Of a stretch of DNA of 40,521 nt, positions 24,572-32,918 are shown piece after piece. The stretch lies in contig JASLHI010000053.1 of assembly GCA_030149815.1 (NCBI GenBank), positions 1-40,521 of the forward strand, written 5' to 3'. Under the pieces are notes generated by a model. That model made no database searches, was not told the DNA's origin, and was given only the letters and a program-made list of their open reading frames with translations. The position numbers were made by a program, and so were the translations under genes. This stretch comes from Aquirhabdus sp. GTDB lineage: Bacteria; Pseudomonadota; Gammaproteobacteria; Pseudomonadales; Moraxellaceae. How positions within the stretch are numbered: position 1 is the stretch's first letter; each line of letters starts with the position of its first letter.

Positions 24572-26380
24572 TTAACTTGGCTTAATATCAAAATACATAA
24601 ACTCTGCTGGCAATACAGGATGTTTTTTAAAACCGATCACACGCGGCTGTGCCAGCATATTGCGATAGCGTGCATAGCCGACGCGTATCGGTGCATAGAC
24701 CTCTAAAATCCGCGTCATCTTGTGATACAACAAATCACGCTCTGGTCCTGCTGGCAGTTGTTTTGACTGCTCATACAACTGATCATATTCTGGAATCGCT
24801 GCACAACCACCATTGGTACTGTGGATATTGCCGCCATAAAACAACTGCATAAAATTATCCCCATCAGGATAATCCGCATACCACGGCGCAGTACGACTCT
24901 GAATCTGACAGTCTTTCTCGGCCTTCAACAAATCAGGAAATGGCCGAATATCGGCCACCATGTGGATATGAATCGTGTCGTATGTTTTTTTCCACATCTC
25001 AGCTTGCGCTTGGCTGTTTGATCCTGCGCGAACAGAATAGCGAATGACGAGTGGCTTGCCATCAGGCAAAGTCCGCCAACCATCTAATCCTTGTTTATAA
25101 CCAAACTTATCCAGTAAAGCATTCGCCACTTTAGGTTCGTATTGCACACTGTTTTTATATTCAGGATCATAGCCAACCACGCTGGGCGGAATTGGATATT
25201 GCAGTGGAATCGCATCGCCATTCCACACCACTTTGATCTCTTGATTCACATCATGTGCCATCGCGATCGCACGGCGTAAAGCGATCTTTTCTTTACTCAT
25301 CCCGCCCAAAATCGGATCGCGCATATTCCAATAATAAGAGCTCAGCTCTGGATCGACGATACGTGATAGTTGGATACCTTTTTGCACCAACTCAGGTTTG
25401 AGCTTACCGTTCACAAGCGCCTGCGGAACTAACGGTCCTTCAAGCTGGAACAAATCGACCTCATCTTTCTGAAATGCCAACCAGCGCGACTGGTCTTCAA
25501 CCATATCACTGATTTCAATGCGGCCAATCTGCGGCATATGCTTGCCTTTCATTTCAGCAACAATCGCCTGATCCTCTGGATCACTACTTGCCTGAAAATC
25601 CCAGATATATCCACGATATTGAGGATTTGCAGTCAAAATAATTTGCGAACCCGGCACCCATGACGTCAGCTGGTAAGGGCCAGTCCCAACAGGGTGACCC
25701 ATTACCCAGCCCTGATTGTCGTGATATTTCTCAATCACTTCACGTGCAACAGCAGCCGTAGGTTCATGCGCCAAAATCATGCCAAAATTAAAATCTGGTT
25801 TCAGCAAATGAATCTTGAGCGTATAACGATCCACCAACTCAAACCCAGCCACAGGCGTATCGTAATTCAACTGACCTGTTTTTTTAGCTGCCGCGATCAG
25901 CGCATCCATACCCTCAATTTTACCATCCAACATCCAACCATTGGGTGAGTGTACTTTAGGATCAAGTAAGCGTTTAAACGAATAGACATAATCCGCCATC
26001 GTTAGCTCACGCGGTTTCCCACCAAATGCAACATCTGGTGTGAAATAAATGCCTTTTTTCAATCGAATAGTATACGTCCTACCGCCATCACTCACGATGG
26101 GCAACACCTCAGCCGTCAGCGGAACTAGCTTTACAGGACGTGCGAGATAATCGTAGGTATACAACATCTCAAAAATAGACTGAATGACTGCGGAGGAATA
26201 TAAATCATTGATTGCCGCAGGATCAAAACCCGTTTCAGCAGCCGGAAATACATAGCGTAAAACTTTATGCGGATCAGCAGGTGACGTCGGAGGAACAGCA
26301 TGAGCTTGTATTGCACATACACATGCGAGACAACCCAAGACAGACTGAATTGATTTACGTCTCCATGCCAATACATTCAT
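24572..26380 (-). CDS. ABC transporter peptide-binding protein, paralogue 2 (SBP_bac_5)
   Basis: A 602-residue periplasmic binding protein of the oligopeptide family (DppA/OppA/YejA-like). A signal peptide precedes AVPPTSPADPHKVLRYVFPAAETGFDP. Family landmarks are KLVPLTAEVLPIVSDGG, YFTPDVAFGG, VGTGPYQLTSW, and the C-terminal PWYADYPDGDNFMQLFYGGN. It is closely related to the upstream neighbour in layout and in many segments, so the two are tandem duplicates. Its ATG directly follows the stop codon of that gene with no gap, which implies translational coupling. Confidence 0.9.
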   Translation of the reverse strand: MNVLAWRRKSIQSVLGCLACVCAIQAHAVPPTSPADPHKVLRYVFPAAETGFDPAAINDLYSSAVIQSIFEMLYTYDYLARPVKLVPLTAEVLPIVSDGGRTYTIRLKKGIYFTPDVAFGGKPRELTMADYVYSFKRLLDPKVHSPNGWMLDGKIEGMDALIAAAKKTGQLNYDTPVAGFELVDRYTLKIHLLKPDFNFGMILAHEPTAAVAREVIEKYHDNQGWVMGHPVGTGPYQLTSWVPGSQIILTANPQYRGYIWDFQASSDPEDQAIVAEMKGKHMPQIGRIEISDMVEDQSRWLAFQKDEVDLFQLEGPLVPQALVNGKLKPELVQKGIQLSRIVDPELSSYYWNMRDPILGGMSKEKIALRRAIAMAHDVNQEIKVVWNGDAIPLQYPIPPSVVGYDPEYKNSVQYEPKVANALLDKFGYKQGLDGWRTLPDGKPLVIRYSVRAGSNSQAQAEMWKKTYDTIHIHMVADIRPFPDLLKAEKDCQIQSRTAPWYADYPDGDNFMQLFYGGNIHSTNGGCAAIPEYDQLYEQSKQLPAGPERDLLYHKMTRILEVYAPIRVGYARYRNMLAQPRVIGFKKHPVLPAEFMYFDIKPS

Positions 26381-28234
26381 TTAGTGTTTCTCAACATCAA
26401 GATATTGCCAATAAGACGCCAAAATTGGATGTCGCTTATAACCTTTCACCCAAGGTCGAATGATTGAATTACTCACACGGGAAACCCCAAGCAGCCATGC
26501 ACTATCCGCCTCAACTTGACGATTCATTTGCACATAAAGCTGATTACGCGCCTCACTTGGCGGTAGTGATTTCGCTTTAACATAGAGCGCATCAAAGGCT
26601 GGCGAGGTATAACAGCCATGATTCCCTTGACCTGAATTCGGACCATAGAGCAACTGCATAAAATTATCCCCTTCTGGATAATCTGCAATCCATGCGCCAC
26701 CCCACATCATTAATTTACACTGCGTTGCCGATTTCAAATTATCAGCAAAATTACTCACAGAAAACGTCACATGGATGCCAACTTTATCTAAGCCATGCTG
26801 CCATATTTCAGACATTTGCTGAGAACTACTATCTGCCTCTGTCGTGATTTTCAGTGATAATGGCTTGCCATCTGGCAATGTTCGATAACCATCCTGACCG
26901 CGCTTATAGCCAAAATGATCTAACAATTTATTCGCTAAATCAGGATCATAACCGACACTACTCCGATAGCTCGGGTCGTGCCCAACAACACCATCAGGAA
27001 TAATCATTTCTGCTTTAGTCGCTTGTTTCTTTCTCACAATTTCTAATTCATCAGCCGTGTTATACGACATGATAATCGCACGACGTAATGCAATTTTTTC
27101 TAGGCTATTTCCACCGATCACAGGGTCTTTATAATTCAGAACCGTATAAGTGACTTCAGGTTCAACACTACGATTTAACAAAATTCCTTGTTTTGCCAAA
27201 TCAGGTTTCAACTGACGTCCATCCAAAGCAATCGGTGCAAAACTCGCAGGGATCGACATCATATCGAGCTGTTTACTTTGAAATGCCAACCAGCTTGATT
27301 GCGCTTCTTCAATCACACTAATCTCAACACGCCCAACCTGTGGCATTTTCTTGCCTTGCATATCGTGCACAAGCTGCTTATCCCACGCATCATCAGTCGG
27401 TTTAAAATCCCAAATGAAAGGCTGATAATTTGGATTGGCAACCAGAACAATTTTGCTACGCGGCACATACGTTTGCAGCATATAAGGGCCTGTACCGACA
27501 GGATGCTGACCCACTTGTGCGCCATAATGATCAATCACTTCACGTGCTACAACACCGAAGCCGCTATAAGCCATAAGATACAGAAAGTTATAGTCTGGTT
27601 CTTTTAAGGTAATCCGTAACGTATATCGATCAGGCGTTTCTAAACCGCGAACAGGCGCATCATAATCAAAATGCCCTAATTGCTTCGCCCTCTTCAACTC
27701 AAAATCCATTCCTTCAATTTTGCCACTTAAAAAACTAGCAGATGGAGAATGATTTTTGGGATCGAGAAAACGTTTAAATGTATAGGCGTAATCTTGAGCA
27801 GTTAGCTCTCGCTTGACGCCCTTAAATGCTGGATCAGGCGCAAAATAAATGCCCTTTTTAATATGAAAAATATAAACCTTACCGCCATCACTCACGATCG
27901 GCATTGCTTCAGCGGTATTTGGCACTAATTTGGCAGGACGCGCTAGATAATCATAAGTCAGCAGCGGTTCCTGAATCGCACTGGCAACAATCGCCGAATA
28001 GTAATTCGCCGTACGCACCATATCAAAACCATCATCTGCACCCGGAAATGCAATGTGAATGACTTTATTCGGATCGGCTGGATTGGTTATAGCTTGGGCT
28101 GCAGTCGAGATCAACGCGAGAGAAAAGGTACAGGAGATTGAGACAATCAAGAATTGTTTGAAAGAAGTTAAAGAAAGTAAAGAGTCCACTAAAAATCGAG
28201 GCACATATGGTGTATATCGCACTAAATCAGCCAT
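26381..28234 (-). CDS. ABC transporter peptide-binding protein, paralogue 1 (SBP_bac_5)
   Basis: A 617-residue periplasmic binding protein, first gene of the six-gene operon. The signal peptide is long: a polar leader of about 26 residues precedes FLIVSISCTFSLALISTAAQA. It shares with the next gene the segments NPADPNKVIHIAFPGADDGFD, ARPAKLVPNTAEAMPIVSDGG, YFAPDPAFKG, PVGTGPYMLQTY and ADYPEGDNFMQLLYG. AAGAAGG six bases before the ATG at 28234 supports this start. Two binding proteins for one permease suggest a split in substrate preference. The operon's substrate is not evident. Confidence 0.9.
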   Translation of the reverse strand: MADLVRYTPYVPRFLVDSLLSLTSFKQFLIVSISCTFSLALISTAAQAITNPADPNKVIHIAFPGADDGFDMVRTANYYSAIVASAIQEPLLTYDYLARPAKLVPNTAEAMPIVSDGGKVYIFHIKKGIYFAPDPAFKGVKRELTAQDYAYTFKRFLDPKNHSPSASFLSGKIEGMDFELKRAKQLGHFDYDAPVRGLETPDRYTLRITLKEPDYNFLYLMAYSGFGVVAREVIDHYGAQVGQHPVGTGPYMLQTYVPRSKIVLVANPNYQPFIWDFKPTDDAWDKQLVHDMQGKKMPQVGRVEISVIEEAQSSWLAFQSKQLDMMSIPASFAPIALDGRQLKPDLAKQGILLNRSVEPEVTYTVLNYKDPVIGGNSLEKIALRRAIIMSYNTADELEIVRKKQATKAEMIIPDGVVGHDPSYRSSVGYDPDLANKLLDHFGYKRGQDGYRTLPDGKPLSLKITTEADSSSQQMSEIWQHGLDKVGIHVTFSVSNFADNLKSATQCKLMMWGGAWIADYPEGDNFMQLLYGPNSGQGNHGCYTSPAFDALYVKAKSLPPSEARNQLYVQMNRQVEADSAWLLGVSRVSNSIIRPWVKGYKRHPILASYWQYLDVEKH

Positions 28235-28274
28235 CCATGACCTTCTTTTAATGATATTCGAGATTTTAAATTTT

Positions 28275-28303
28275 CAGACCTTCCCCTTATAGGAGAAGGT
28301 CTG
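28275..28303. repeat. Inverted repeat between fur and the peptide operon
   Basis: CAGACCTTCCCC (28275-28286) pairs with GGAGAAGGTCTG (28292-28303) with one G-U-compatible mismatch around a five-base loop. It lies 41 bases before the first gene of the operon and 55 bases after fur. Without a T-run it may be either a fur 3' hairpin or an operator for the peptide operon. Confidence 0.55.
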
Positions 28304-28357
28304 CTAACAACGATCAAAAATATTATTTTACTCTAGCTTATTGACCTGAGGGTTAGA

Positions 28358-28798
28358 TCACTTCCGCTTTTTGCGCACTTCAACACATGCGGGCTTATCG
28401 CACAACACATACAGATTGAGTGAATGTCCAGTCAACTCAAAACCCAAACGCTCCGCAACAGCATGTTGCTCCGCTTCAATGAGCGGACTACTAAACTCAA
28501 CCACACGGCCACAATTCTGGCACACGATATGATCGTGATGATCGGCTTGAGTAATTTCAAACACTGAATAGTTATTTTCAAACTGATGACGTTCAATAAT
28601 TCCCGCAGTCTCAAATTGAGTCAGCACGCGATAAACCGTCGCCAAACCAACATCTTCGCCTTGCTCAAGCAGCGTTTTATAAATATCCTCAGCACTCAAA
28701 TGATGCTCTGATGCACGCTCAAGCAACTCAAGAATTTTGACTCGCGGTAACGTAACTTTTAATCCAGCTTTACGTAAATCTTGATTCGTAATCGACAT
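28358..28798 (-). CDS. fur: Ferric uptake regulator Fur
   Basis: A 146-residue iron-responsive repressor. The N-terminal winged helix includes GLKVTLPRVKILELL, HLSAEDIYKTLLEQGEDVGLATVYRVL (family core) and FETAGIIERHQFE. The metal-binding part has DHHDHIVCQNCGRVVEF and the C-terminal CDKPACVEVRKK. It represses iron-uptake genes when loaded with ferrous iron. It is divergent from bamE, an order conserved in Pseudomonas and Acinetobacter. Confidence 0.97.
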   Translation of the reverse strand: MSITNQDLRKAGLKVTLPRVKILELLERASEHHLSAEDIYKTLLEQGEDVGLATVYRVLTQFETAGIIERHQFENNYSVFEITQADHHDHIVCQNCGRVVEFSSPLIEAEQHAVAERLGFELTGHSLNLYVLCDKPACVEVRKKRK

Positions 28799-28940
28799 AA
28801 CAGATCCATCATGGGCAGTACAGTAAAAGGCATGTTAATATGCCCAGCATACATTATTTAATGAAATAGACATTCTAGGATGTTAACTATTTGCTACCAA
28901 AAACATGCGTATAGTTTAGCCCATAACGGCAAACAACATC

Positions 28941-28970
28941 TAGAATACTCGTAACTAGAATATTCGCAAG
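28941..28970. repeat. Tandem 15-bp repeat upstream of bamE
   Basis: TAGAATACTCGTAAC (28941-28955) is followed immediately by TAGAATATTCGCAAG (28956-28970), 12 of 15 bases identical. It lies in the fur-bamE divergent promoter region, about 107 bases before the bamE start. It could be a paired regulator site. Confidence 0.5.
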
Positions 28971-29076
28971 TTAGTCCATGTATCTTGGTAACCTATCGTC
29001 TATCGTATCTACCATAGACTATAACAATCCACAGATCATCAAACACATAGTCAAACGATGGGGCAAGTGTATCAAA

Positions 29077-29538
29077 ATGCAAAAATTCATGCTGACTCAC
29101 ATTACTGTGGGAATCCTCGCAGTATCTTTACTCAGCTTATCGCAAAGCGCATGTTCAGTGTTTGGCGTGTATAAGATTGATATTCCTCAAGGTACACCAC
29201 TCACCAGAGAGAAAGCATCTGAAGTCAAAATTGGGATGACGATGCAGCAAGTACGCTATCTCATTGGATCCCCTGCGATTACAGATACCTTAAACCCAAA
29301 TCGCTGGGATTACGTCTACACTTATATTCCAGGAACACTGGCAGTAAAAGCAGGCTTAAAACCGACTAGCGGTCAGCACCTCACCGTGATATTTGATAAC
29401 TCAGGAAAAGTCATCGACATTAAAGGCGTTGATACATTCCCAGTTGAACAGCCTGGACTTCCAGAAAGCCAAGATCCTTCACTATCAAAACCACAACCTA
29501 CTGATTACAACTCAGGACGTCCGCACAAACAGGCCTGA
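29077..29538 (+). CDS. bamE: Outer-membrane assembly lipoprotein BamE (SmpA/OmlA)
   Basis: A 153-residue lipoprotein of the BAM complex, which inserts beta-barrel proteins into the outer membrane. The signal sequence MQKFMLTHITVGILAVSLLSLSQSAC ends in a lipidation Cys. The BamE fold is clear in IDIPQGTPLTREKASEVKIGM (family core), QVRYLIGSPAITDTLNPNRWDYVYTY (core) and LTVIFDNSGKVIDIKG. A Pro/Ser-rich tail follows. The ATG at 29077 was chosen because the frame's earlier start at 28978 would place over 30 polar residues before the signal sequence. Confidence 0.94.
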   Translation: MQKFMLTHITVGILAVSLLSLSQSACSVFGVYKIDIPQGTPLTREKASEVKIGMTMQQVRYLIGSPAITDTLNPNRWDYVYTYIPGTLAVKAGLKPTSGQHLTVIFDNSGKVIDIKGVDTFPVEQPGLPESQDPSLSKPQPTDYNSGRPHKQA

Positions 29539-29549
29539 TTGACAAGTCT

Positions 29550-29879
29550 CTACAAACGACGCTTCACTCTACCCACTGGATGCGCTCTCGCACGTGCGCG
29601 GCGCACATCCATTGGGCTGAGAATTAACGGTTGATACAACTCTAACCGATCGCCATCCTGCAAAACATATTGCTCAGGATGACTAATCTTCTGACTAAAA
29701 ACTCCCATCACAGGCAATGGCTGCGACTCAGCCAGCAAACCTTGTGACCGCAAAAACTCAGCCGCAGTCACACCCTGATCAATCTGATAAGTTTTAGCTT
29801 CGGGTTTACCCAGTGAATCGACGAATGCACAGACGATTTCAATCAAAGCTTTTTCACAAAAATGTTGTTCAATAGACAT
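29550..29879 (-). CDS. rnfH: RnfH-family ubiquitin-like protein
   Basis: A 109-residue protein of the RnfH (beta-grasp, ubiquitin-like) family, whose role is uncertain and which often sits beside bamE, smpB and ratA. Visible are IEIVCAFVDSLGKPEAKTYQIDQGVTAAEFL (family N-terminal half), VMGVFSQKISHPEQYVLQDGDRLELYQPL (core) and a basic tail DVRRARARA. The ATG at 29879 (MSIEQHF) fits the family. The frame runs on into the upstream gene but that part is Cys-rich and unlike the family. It lies five bases after the stop of the upstream membrane-protein gene and converges with bamE. Confidence 0.88.
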   Translation of the reverse strand: MSIEQHFCEKALIEIVCAFVDSLGKPEAKTYQIDQGVTAAEFLRSQGLLAESQPLPVMGVFSQKISHPEQYVLQDGDRLELYQPLILSPMDVRRARARAHPVGRVKRRL

Positions 29880-29884
29880 CGCGA

Positions 29885-30982
29885 TTATTGAATCCACGTG
29901 ATGTACTGCTGGGCTACACCCACTAGCGCAATCACTGCAGCAAGTGGCACAACCAATCGCACCATCACGCGCCATAGGTTATACAAACCTTCATTGTTAA
30001 AATCCAATGCCTTACGCAAATGGCTGCTCTTCATTTTCCAGCCTGCAAATATCGCATAAATCATCGGAACAATAATTGCGAGTGCAATAGCCACAGTTAG
30101 CAACGTCGTTTTAATCGGTAAAGTCCAAATCGCTAAACTCGCCAAGAGAACAACCCAAGTCACAATCACAGGAAAACCACGCGCGACCAGTTGTTGACGT
30201 GCAAATGCCAATAACATCGCTGTGCCACTGAGCAAAGCCAAGCCATAAACCAAGCTATAGCTCACACTCGTGTTATGACCTAAACTGATCAAACCAAAAG
30301 CAACGAGAGCACCACCAACCACTTGTGCAATCCAGATTGGTAATATTTTATGACGAGTCGTATTCGTTTGCGTTAATGCAGTTTGCCAATAAATACCTAG
30401 ACCTGTGCCCGTTGTCACCAATGCCAACTCAACTGCACCAGCCCACTCAGTCAATGCAAAATGAGTTCCTTGCCATAGTGCCGCCGCAGGATGTAACACA
30501 CCTAAACCCACCAACACAACCACGAGAAGTGAACCAATCAAAGGCACCCACTTAGATGCATAAGACAAAGCTGCAACACATGCAATCACGATATATGGCA
30601 ATACTGCATACACTGCACTTGAGCCGCCGTTAGATTTCAACAACTCCAAAACATAGCTACTCGCCTGCGAACTCAATGCACCGGCTAATAACACCGTTGC
30701 TCCCAGTGCCAGCCAGCCGACGCTCCGCCAGCGTGTACTCGCATCCGCATCACGCGTCAACACAGGTAACGCCTGTAATGGTAAAGCCTTACTACGCTTC
30801 GCTAATGCAGACTCAAGCAACAAAATCGGTAAGGTCAATACGACCATACAACCGAGCCAAACCAACCAAAAATCAATTTGATGCACCGCCTGGGTGGTCA
30901 CCAATGTTTCAACTCGCCCCGCCAACAGCACCATGAGCAAAAACGCGAGCAGCACGCCTTGAAATCGATTTAAAAACACCAT
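29885..30982 (-). CDS. Short LeuT-fold-like (NSS family related) membrane protein
   Basis: A 365-residue protein with about ten to eleven hydrophobic segments. The early stretch VVLTLPILLLESALAKRSK resembles the membrane segment of sodium:neurotransmitter symporters that is followed by the ExxxGQ-like turn. The end, YAIFAGWKMKSSHLRKALDF...LWRVMVRLVVPLAAVI, resembles the NSS C-terminus. It is roughly 80-100 residues shorter than most bacterial NSS proteins and lacks a recognisable first-helix GNxWRFP motif. It may therefore be a divergent or non-transporting member. It forms a two-gene unit with rnfH downstream (five-base gap). Confidence 0.65.
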   Translation of the reverse strand: MVFLNRFQGVLLAFLLMVLLAGRVETLVTTQAVHQIDFWLVWLGCMVVLTLPILLLESALAKRSKALPLQALPVLTRDADASTRWRSVGWLALGATVLLAGALSSQASSYVLELLKSNGGSSAVYAVLPYIVIACVAALSYASKWVPLIGSLLVVVLVGLGVLHPAAALWQGTHFALTEWAGAVELALVTTGTGLGIYWQTALTQTNTTRHKILPIWIAQVVGGALVAFGLISLGHNTSVSYSLVYGLALLSGTAMLLAFARQQLVARGFPVIVTWVVLLASLAIWTLPIKTTLLTVAIALAIIVPMIYAIFAGWKMKSSHLRKALDFNNEGLYNLWRVMVRLVVPLAAVIALVGVAQQYITWIQ

Positions 30983-31046
30983 GTTTACATCTCTTGAAAT
31001 GGGTTGATGTGCCTATTTCTGACTATTTTATCGTTGTAACAGACAG

Positions 31047-31074
31047 AAAAACCTCGACGCGCGAGGTTTTTTTT
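31047..31074. terminator. Intrinsic terminator after the cytochrome c gene
   Basis: AAAAACCTCG (31047-31056) pairs with CGAGGTTTTT (31062-31071) around a five-base loop, with T to 31074 on the plus strand and five T on the minus strand. It lies downstream of the minus-strand cytochrome gene and separates it from the membrane-protein/rnfH unit. Confidence 0.85.
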
Positions 31075-31151
31075 AGATGAAGCTTATATGTGAAAAATTC
31101 AACCCGTAAATTAAAAAGCGTTTACGGCTTTCTTATCCTTTAGTAAGGTGA

Positions 31152-31487
31152 TTATTTAGTCGCCATATATTGAACAAGATTGGTAAAATCAGCATCAGTA
31201 CAGGTATTACACAATCCGCGTGCAGGCATATTTTTATAGCCTTCTTTAACATGTTTAACCATGGTTGGGATACCTTCGGCCTTAATACGAGCCGCCCACA
31301 ATGCTTTATCACCCGCTTTAGGTGCACCGAGAACTCCTGCGCCATGACAAGTTGCACAGGCTTGGTTATATAGCTCTGGTGTTCCTGCATAAGCAAGATT
31401 CAGAGTCGGCAATAACGTGAGAAACGCAGCAATCAACATGATGCGTTTCTTATTTTTTGATTTCATTGCAAAAGCGCTACGACTCAT
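31152..31487 (-). CDS. Cytochrome c5-like monohaem protein
   Basis: A 111-residue periplasmic electron carrier. A signal peptide (KNKKRIMLIAAFLTLLPTLNLAYA, about residues 11-34) is followed by the haem site CATCHG and the Met ligand in YKNMPARGLC. A second Cys pair, CNTC, near the end is typical of the cytochrome c5 type. GGAG eight bases upstream supports the ATG at 31487. An ATG at 31466 would shorten the n-region. It is divergent from engB, as cytochrome c4/c5 genes often are in Pseudomonas relatives. Confidence 0.9.
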   Translation of the reverse strand: MSRSAFAMKSKNKKRIMLIAAFLTLLPTLNLAYAGTPELYNQACATCHGAGVLGAPKAGDKALWAARIKAEGIPTMVKHVKEGYKNMPARGLCNTCTDADFTNLVQYMATK

Positions 31488-31699
31488 TCGTCATACTCCA
31501 TTCGCTGCATCATGCCATATCAAACAACACTGATCACCGATTTCGCTATGTACCATTTGGTACATCAGTATTATTCTATAACAACAATGTGCATAAATCA
31601 TGATCACATATCGAGTATTTTGCACGCACGTCGATTATATCTTTTTTCGGGTATAAAACTTAATAGACGAATCACGCATTAATCCCCTCCGAATCGTTT

Positions 31700-31705
31700 T
31701 ATAAT
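31700..31705 (+). promoter_or_regulatory. Candidate -10 box of engB
   Basis: A perfect TATAAT at 31700-31705 lies 30 bases before the engB ATG. The -35 region is weak. Confidence 0.45.
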
Positions 31706-31735
31706 GCACCGACTTTTATTTTTGCTTGGTTCAAC

Positions 31736-32536
31736 ATGTCAGCCTCATCAGAAAACAACACATCTTCGACTGTGAAAAACACAGAGATCAATATAGATGC
31801 TGCACTTGACACACCAGCAAGTGCCGATCCAGTCGAACTTCTGAAATGGTTACGTCGCGCCGAGTTCATGACCAGCGCGCCAAAACTTGCACTATGCCCA
31901 CCAGATACAGGTTTTGAAATCGCATTCGCAGGTCGCTCTAATGCTGGAAAATCAAGCGCAATCAATGCACTGACGGCACAAAATCAACTTGCTCGCGCGT
32001 CCAAGACACCTGGTCGCACGCAGATGATTAACTTCTTTACGATGCAAAATACAGACCAGCGCTTAGTTGATTTGCCGGGCTATGGTTATGCGGCTGTGCC
32101 TGAAGCGATGAAGTTAGTTTGGCAAAAAGAACTTGAGAAATACCTGATCCAGCGCAAGAGCTTATCAGGCTTGGTGCTCCTCATGGATATTCGTCATCCA
32201 CTCAAGGACTTCGATAAACAAATGCTTCAATGGGCAAAGTCACGCAATCTCTTTGTGCATGTGCTTTTGACCAAAGCAGATAAATTGAATCGTGGTCCAG
32301 CAAATACCGTTTTGCTGGATGTAAAAAAACAACTCAAAGCCAATGGACTCGATTTTTCGATTCAGCTTTTTTCTGCAATGAAACGACAAGGATTAGAGGA
32401 TTTAGCGATTGTGATGGGTGATCGATTGCGATTTGGGAAAGTGCCTCAGCCTGTGGTGATCTCTGAAACAGAAGATGAGCCGTCTACAGAAAAGAAGACA
32501 AATCTGATGAAAGATTATCGGTTGGATGAGATGTAA
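31736..32536 (+). CDS. engB: Ribosome biogenesis GTPase YihA/EngB
   Basis: A 266-residue GTPase needed for assembly of the large ribosomal subunit. G1 is GRSNAGKSS near residue 70, G3 DLPGYGYA, G4 LLTKADKLN, and G5 LFSAMKRQG. The N-terminal extension of about 40 residues and the C-terminal tail of about 35 residues (acidic SETEDEPSTEKK, then YRLDEM) make it longer than the E. coli protein. No strong ribosome binding site precedes the ATG. It is divergent from the cytochrome c gene. Confidence 0.95.
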   Translation: MSASSENNTSSTVKNTEINIDAALDTPASADPVELLKWLRRAEFMTSAPKLALCPPDTGFEIAFAGRSNAGKSSAINALTAQNQLARASKTPGRTQMINFFTMQNTDQRLVDLPGYGYAAVPEAMKLVWQKELEKYLIQRKSLSGLVLLMDIRHPLKDFDKQMLQWAKSRNLFVHVLLTKADKLNRGPANTVLLDVKKQLKANGLDFSIQLFSAMKRQGLEDLAIVMGDRLRFGKVPQPVVISETEDEPSTEKKTNLMKDYRLDEM

Positions 32537-32564
32537 GTTTTTTAAAGGGGCAATTCATTTACGA

Positions 32565-32631
32565 CGTAGGATGGGCTTGAGCCTGTCGCTTTGCACGAAT
32601 ATCTTTTTGATGGGCTGAAGCCCACCCTACA
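32565..32631. repeat. Palindromic repeat with GTAGG-TGGGCTT-AGCC arms
   Basis: GTAGGATGGGCTTGAGCC (32566-32583) is matched by the reverse complement of GGCTGAAGCCCACCCTAC (32613-32630) with two differences. About 29 bases lie between the arms. The arm sequence and its position in an intergenic gap suggest a dispersed short palindromic element. No transposase is present. Confidence 0.7.
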
Positions 32632-32682
32632 TACTAGCGGCGAAATGCTACACATTGGAATGAGTCATTAGGTATAAAACCA

Positions 32683-32889
32683 TTATCGAATACCAATAAT
32701 ACGTCTTTCCTCAATAACTGATTCTTGAGTACACATACTACAACGAACTGACTGTCCATAAAGGCTTTCAACACCTTTGCGAGAATAATCAGGTGTAACC
32801 TCAGCAATATAGAGCACATTCTTGCATGACGAATTAATACATTCCACTGAATAATAAAACTTTCCTAGTTCACCGTGAAGCGGAATCAT
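32683..32889 (-). CDS. Small zinc-ribbon-like protein of unknown function
   Basis: A 68-residue protein with two Cys pairs, CINSSC near residue 18 and CSMC near residue 50, spaced as in small zinc ribbons. The sequence between them (VLYIAEVTPDYSRKG) looks like beta strands. TAGGAGG seven bases before the ATG at 32889 is one of the strongest Shine-Dalgarno sequences in the window and argues that the gene is real, despite its size. A GTG at 32919 is in frame but has no such signal. It is bracketed by two unrelated palindromic repeats, which suggests a mobile or recently acquired patch. No family was recognised with certainty. Confidence 0.65.
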   Translation of the reverse strand: MIPLHGELGKFYYSVECINSSCKNVLYIAEVTPDYSRKGVESLYGQSVRCSMCTQESVIEERRIIGIR

Positions 32890-32918
32890 CTTTTGTCCTC
32901 CTAAACCCAACAAGTTCA

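Noticed and set aside
29880..29975. N-terminal extension of rnfH to 29975
   Set aside because: It would overlap the upstream membrane-protein gene and give a Cys-rich leader unlike RnfH. The ATG at 29879 fits the family.
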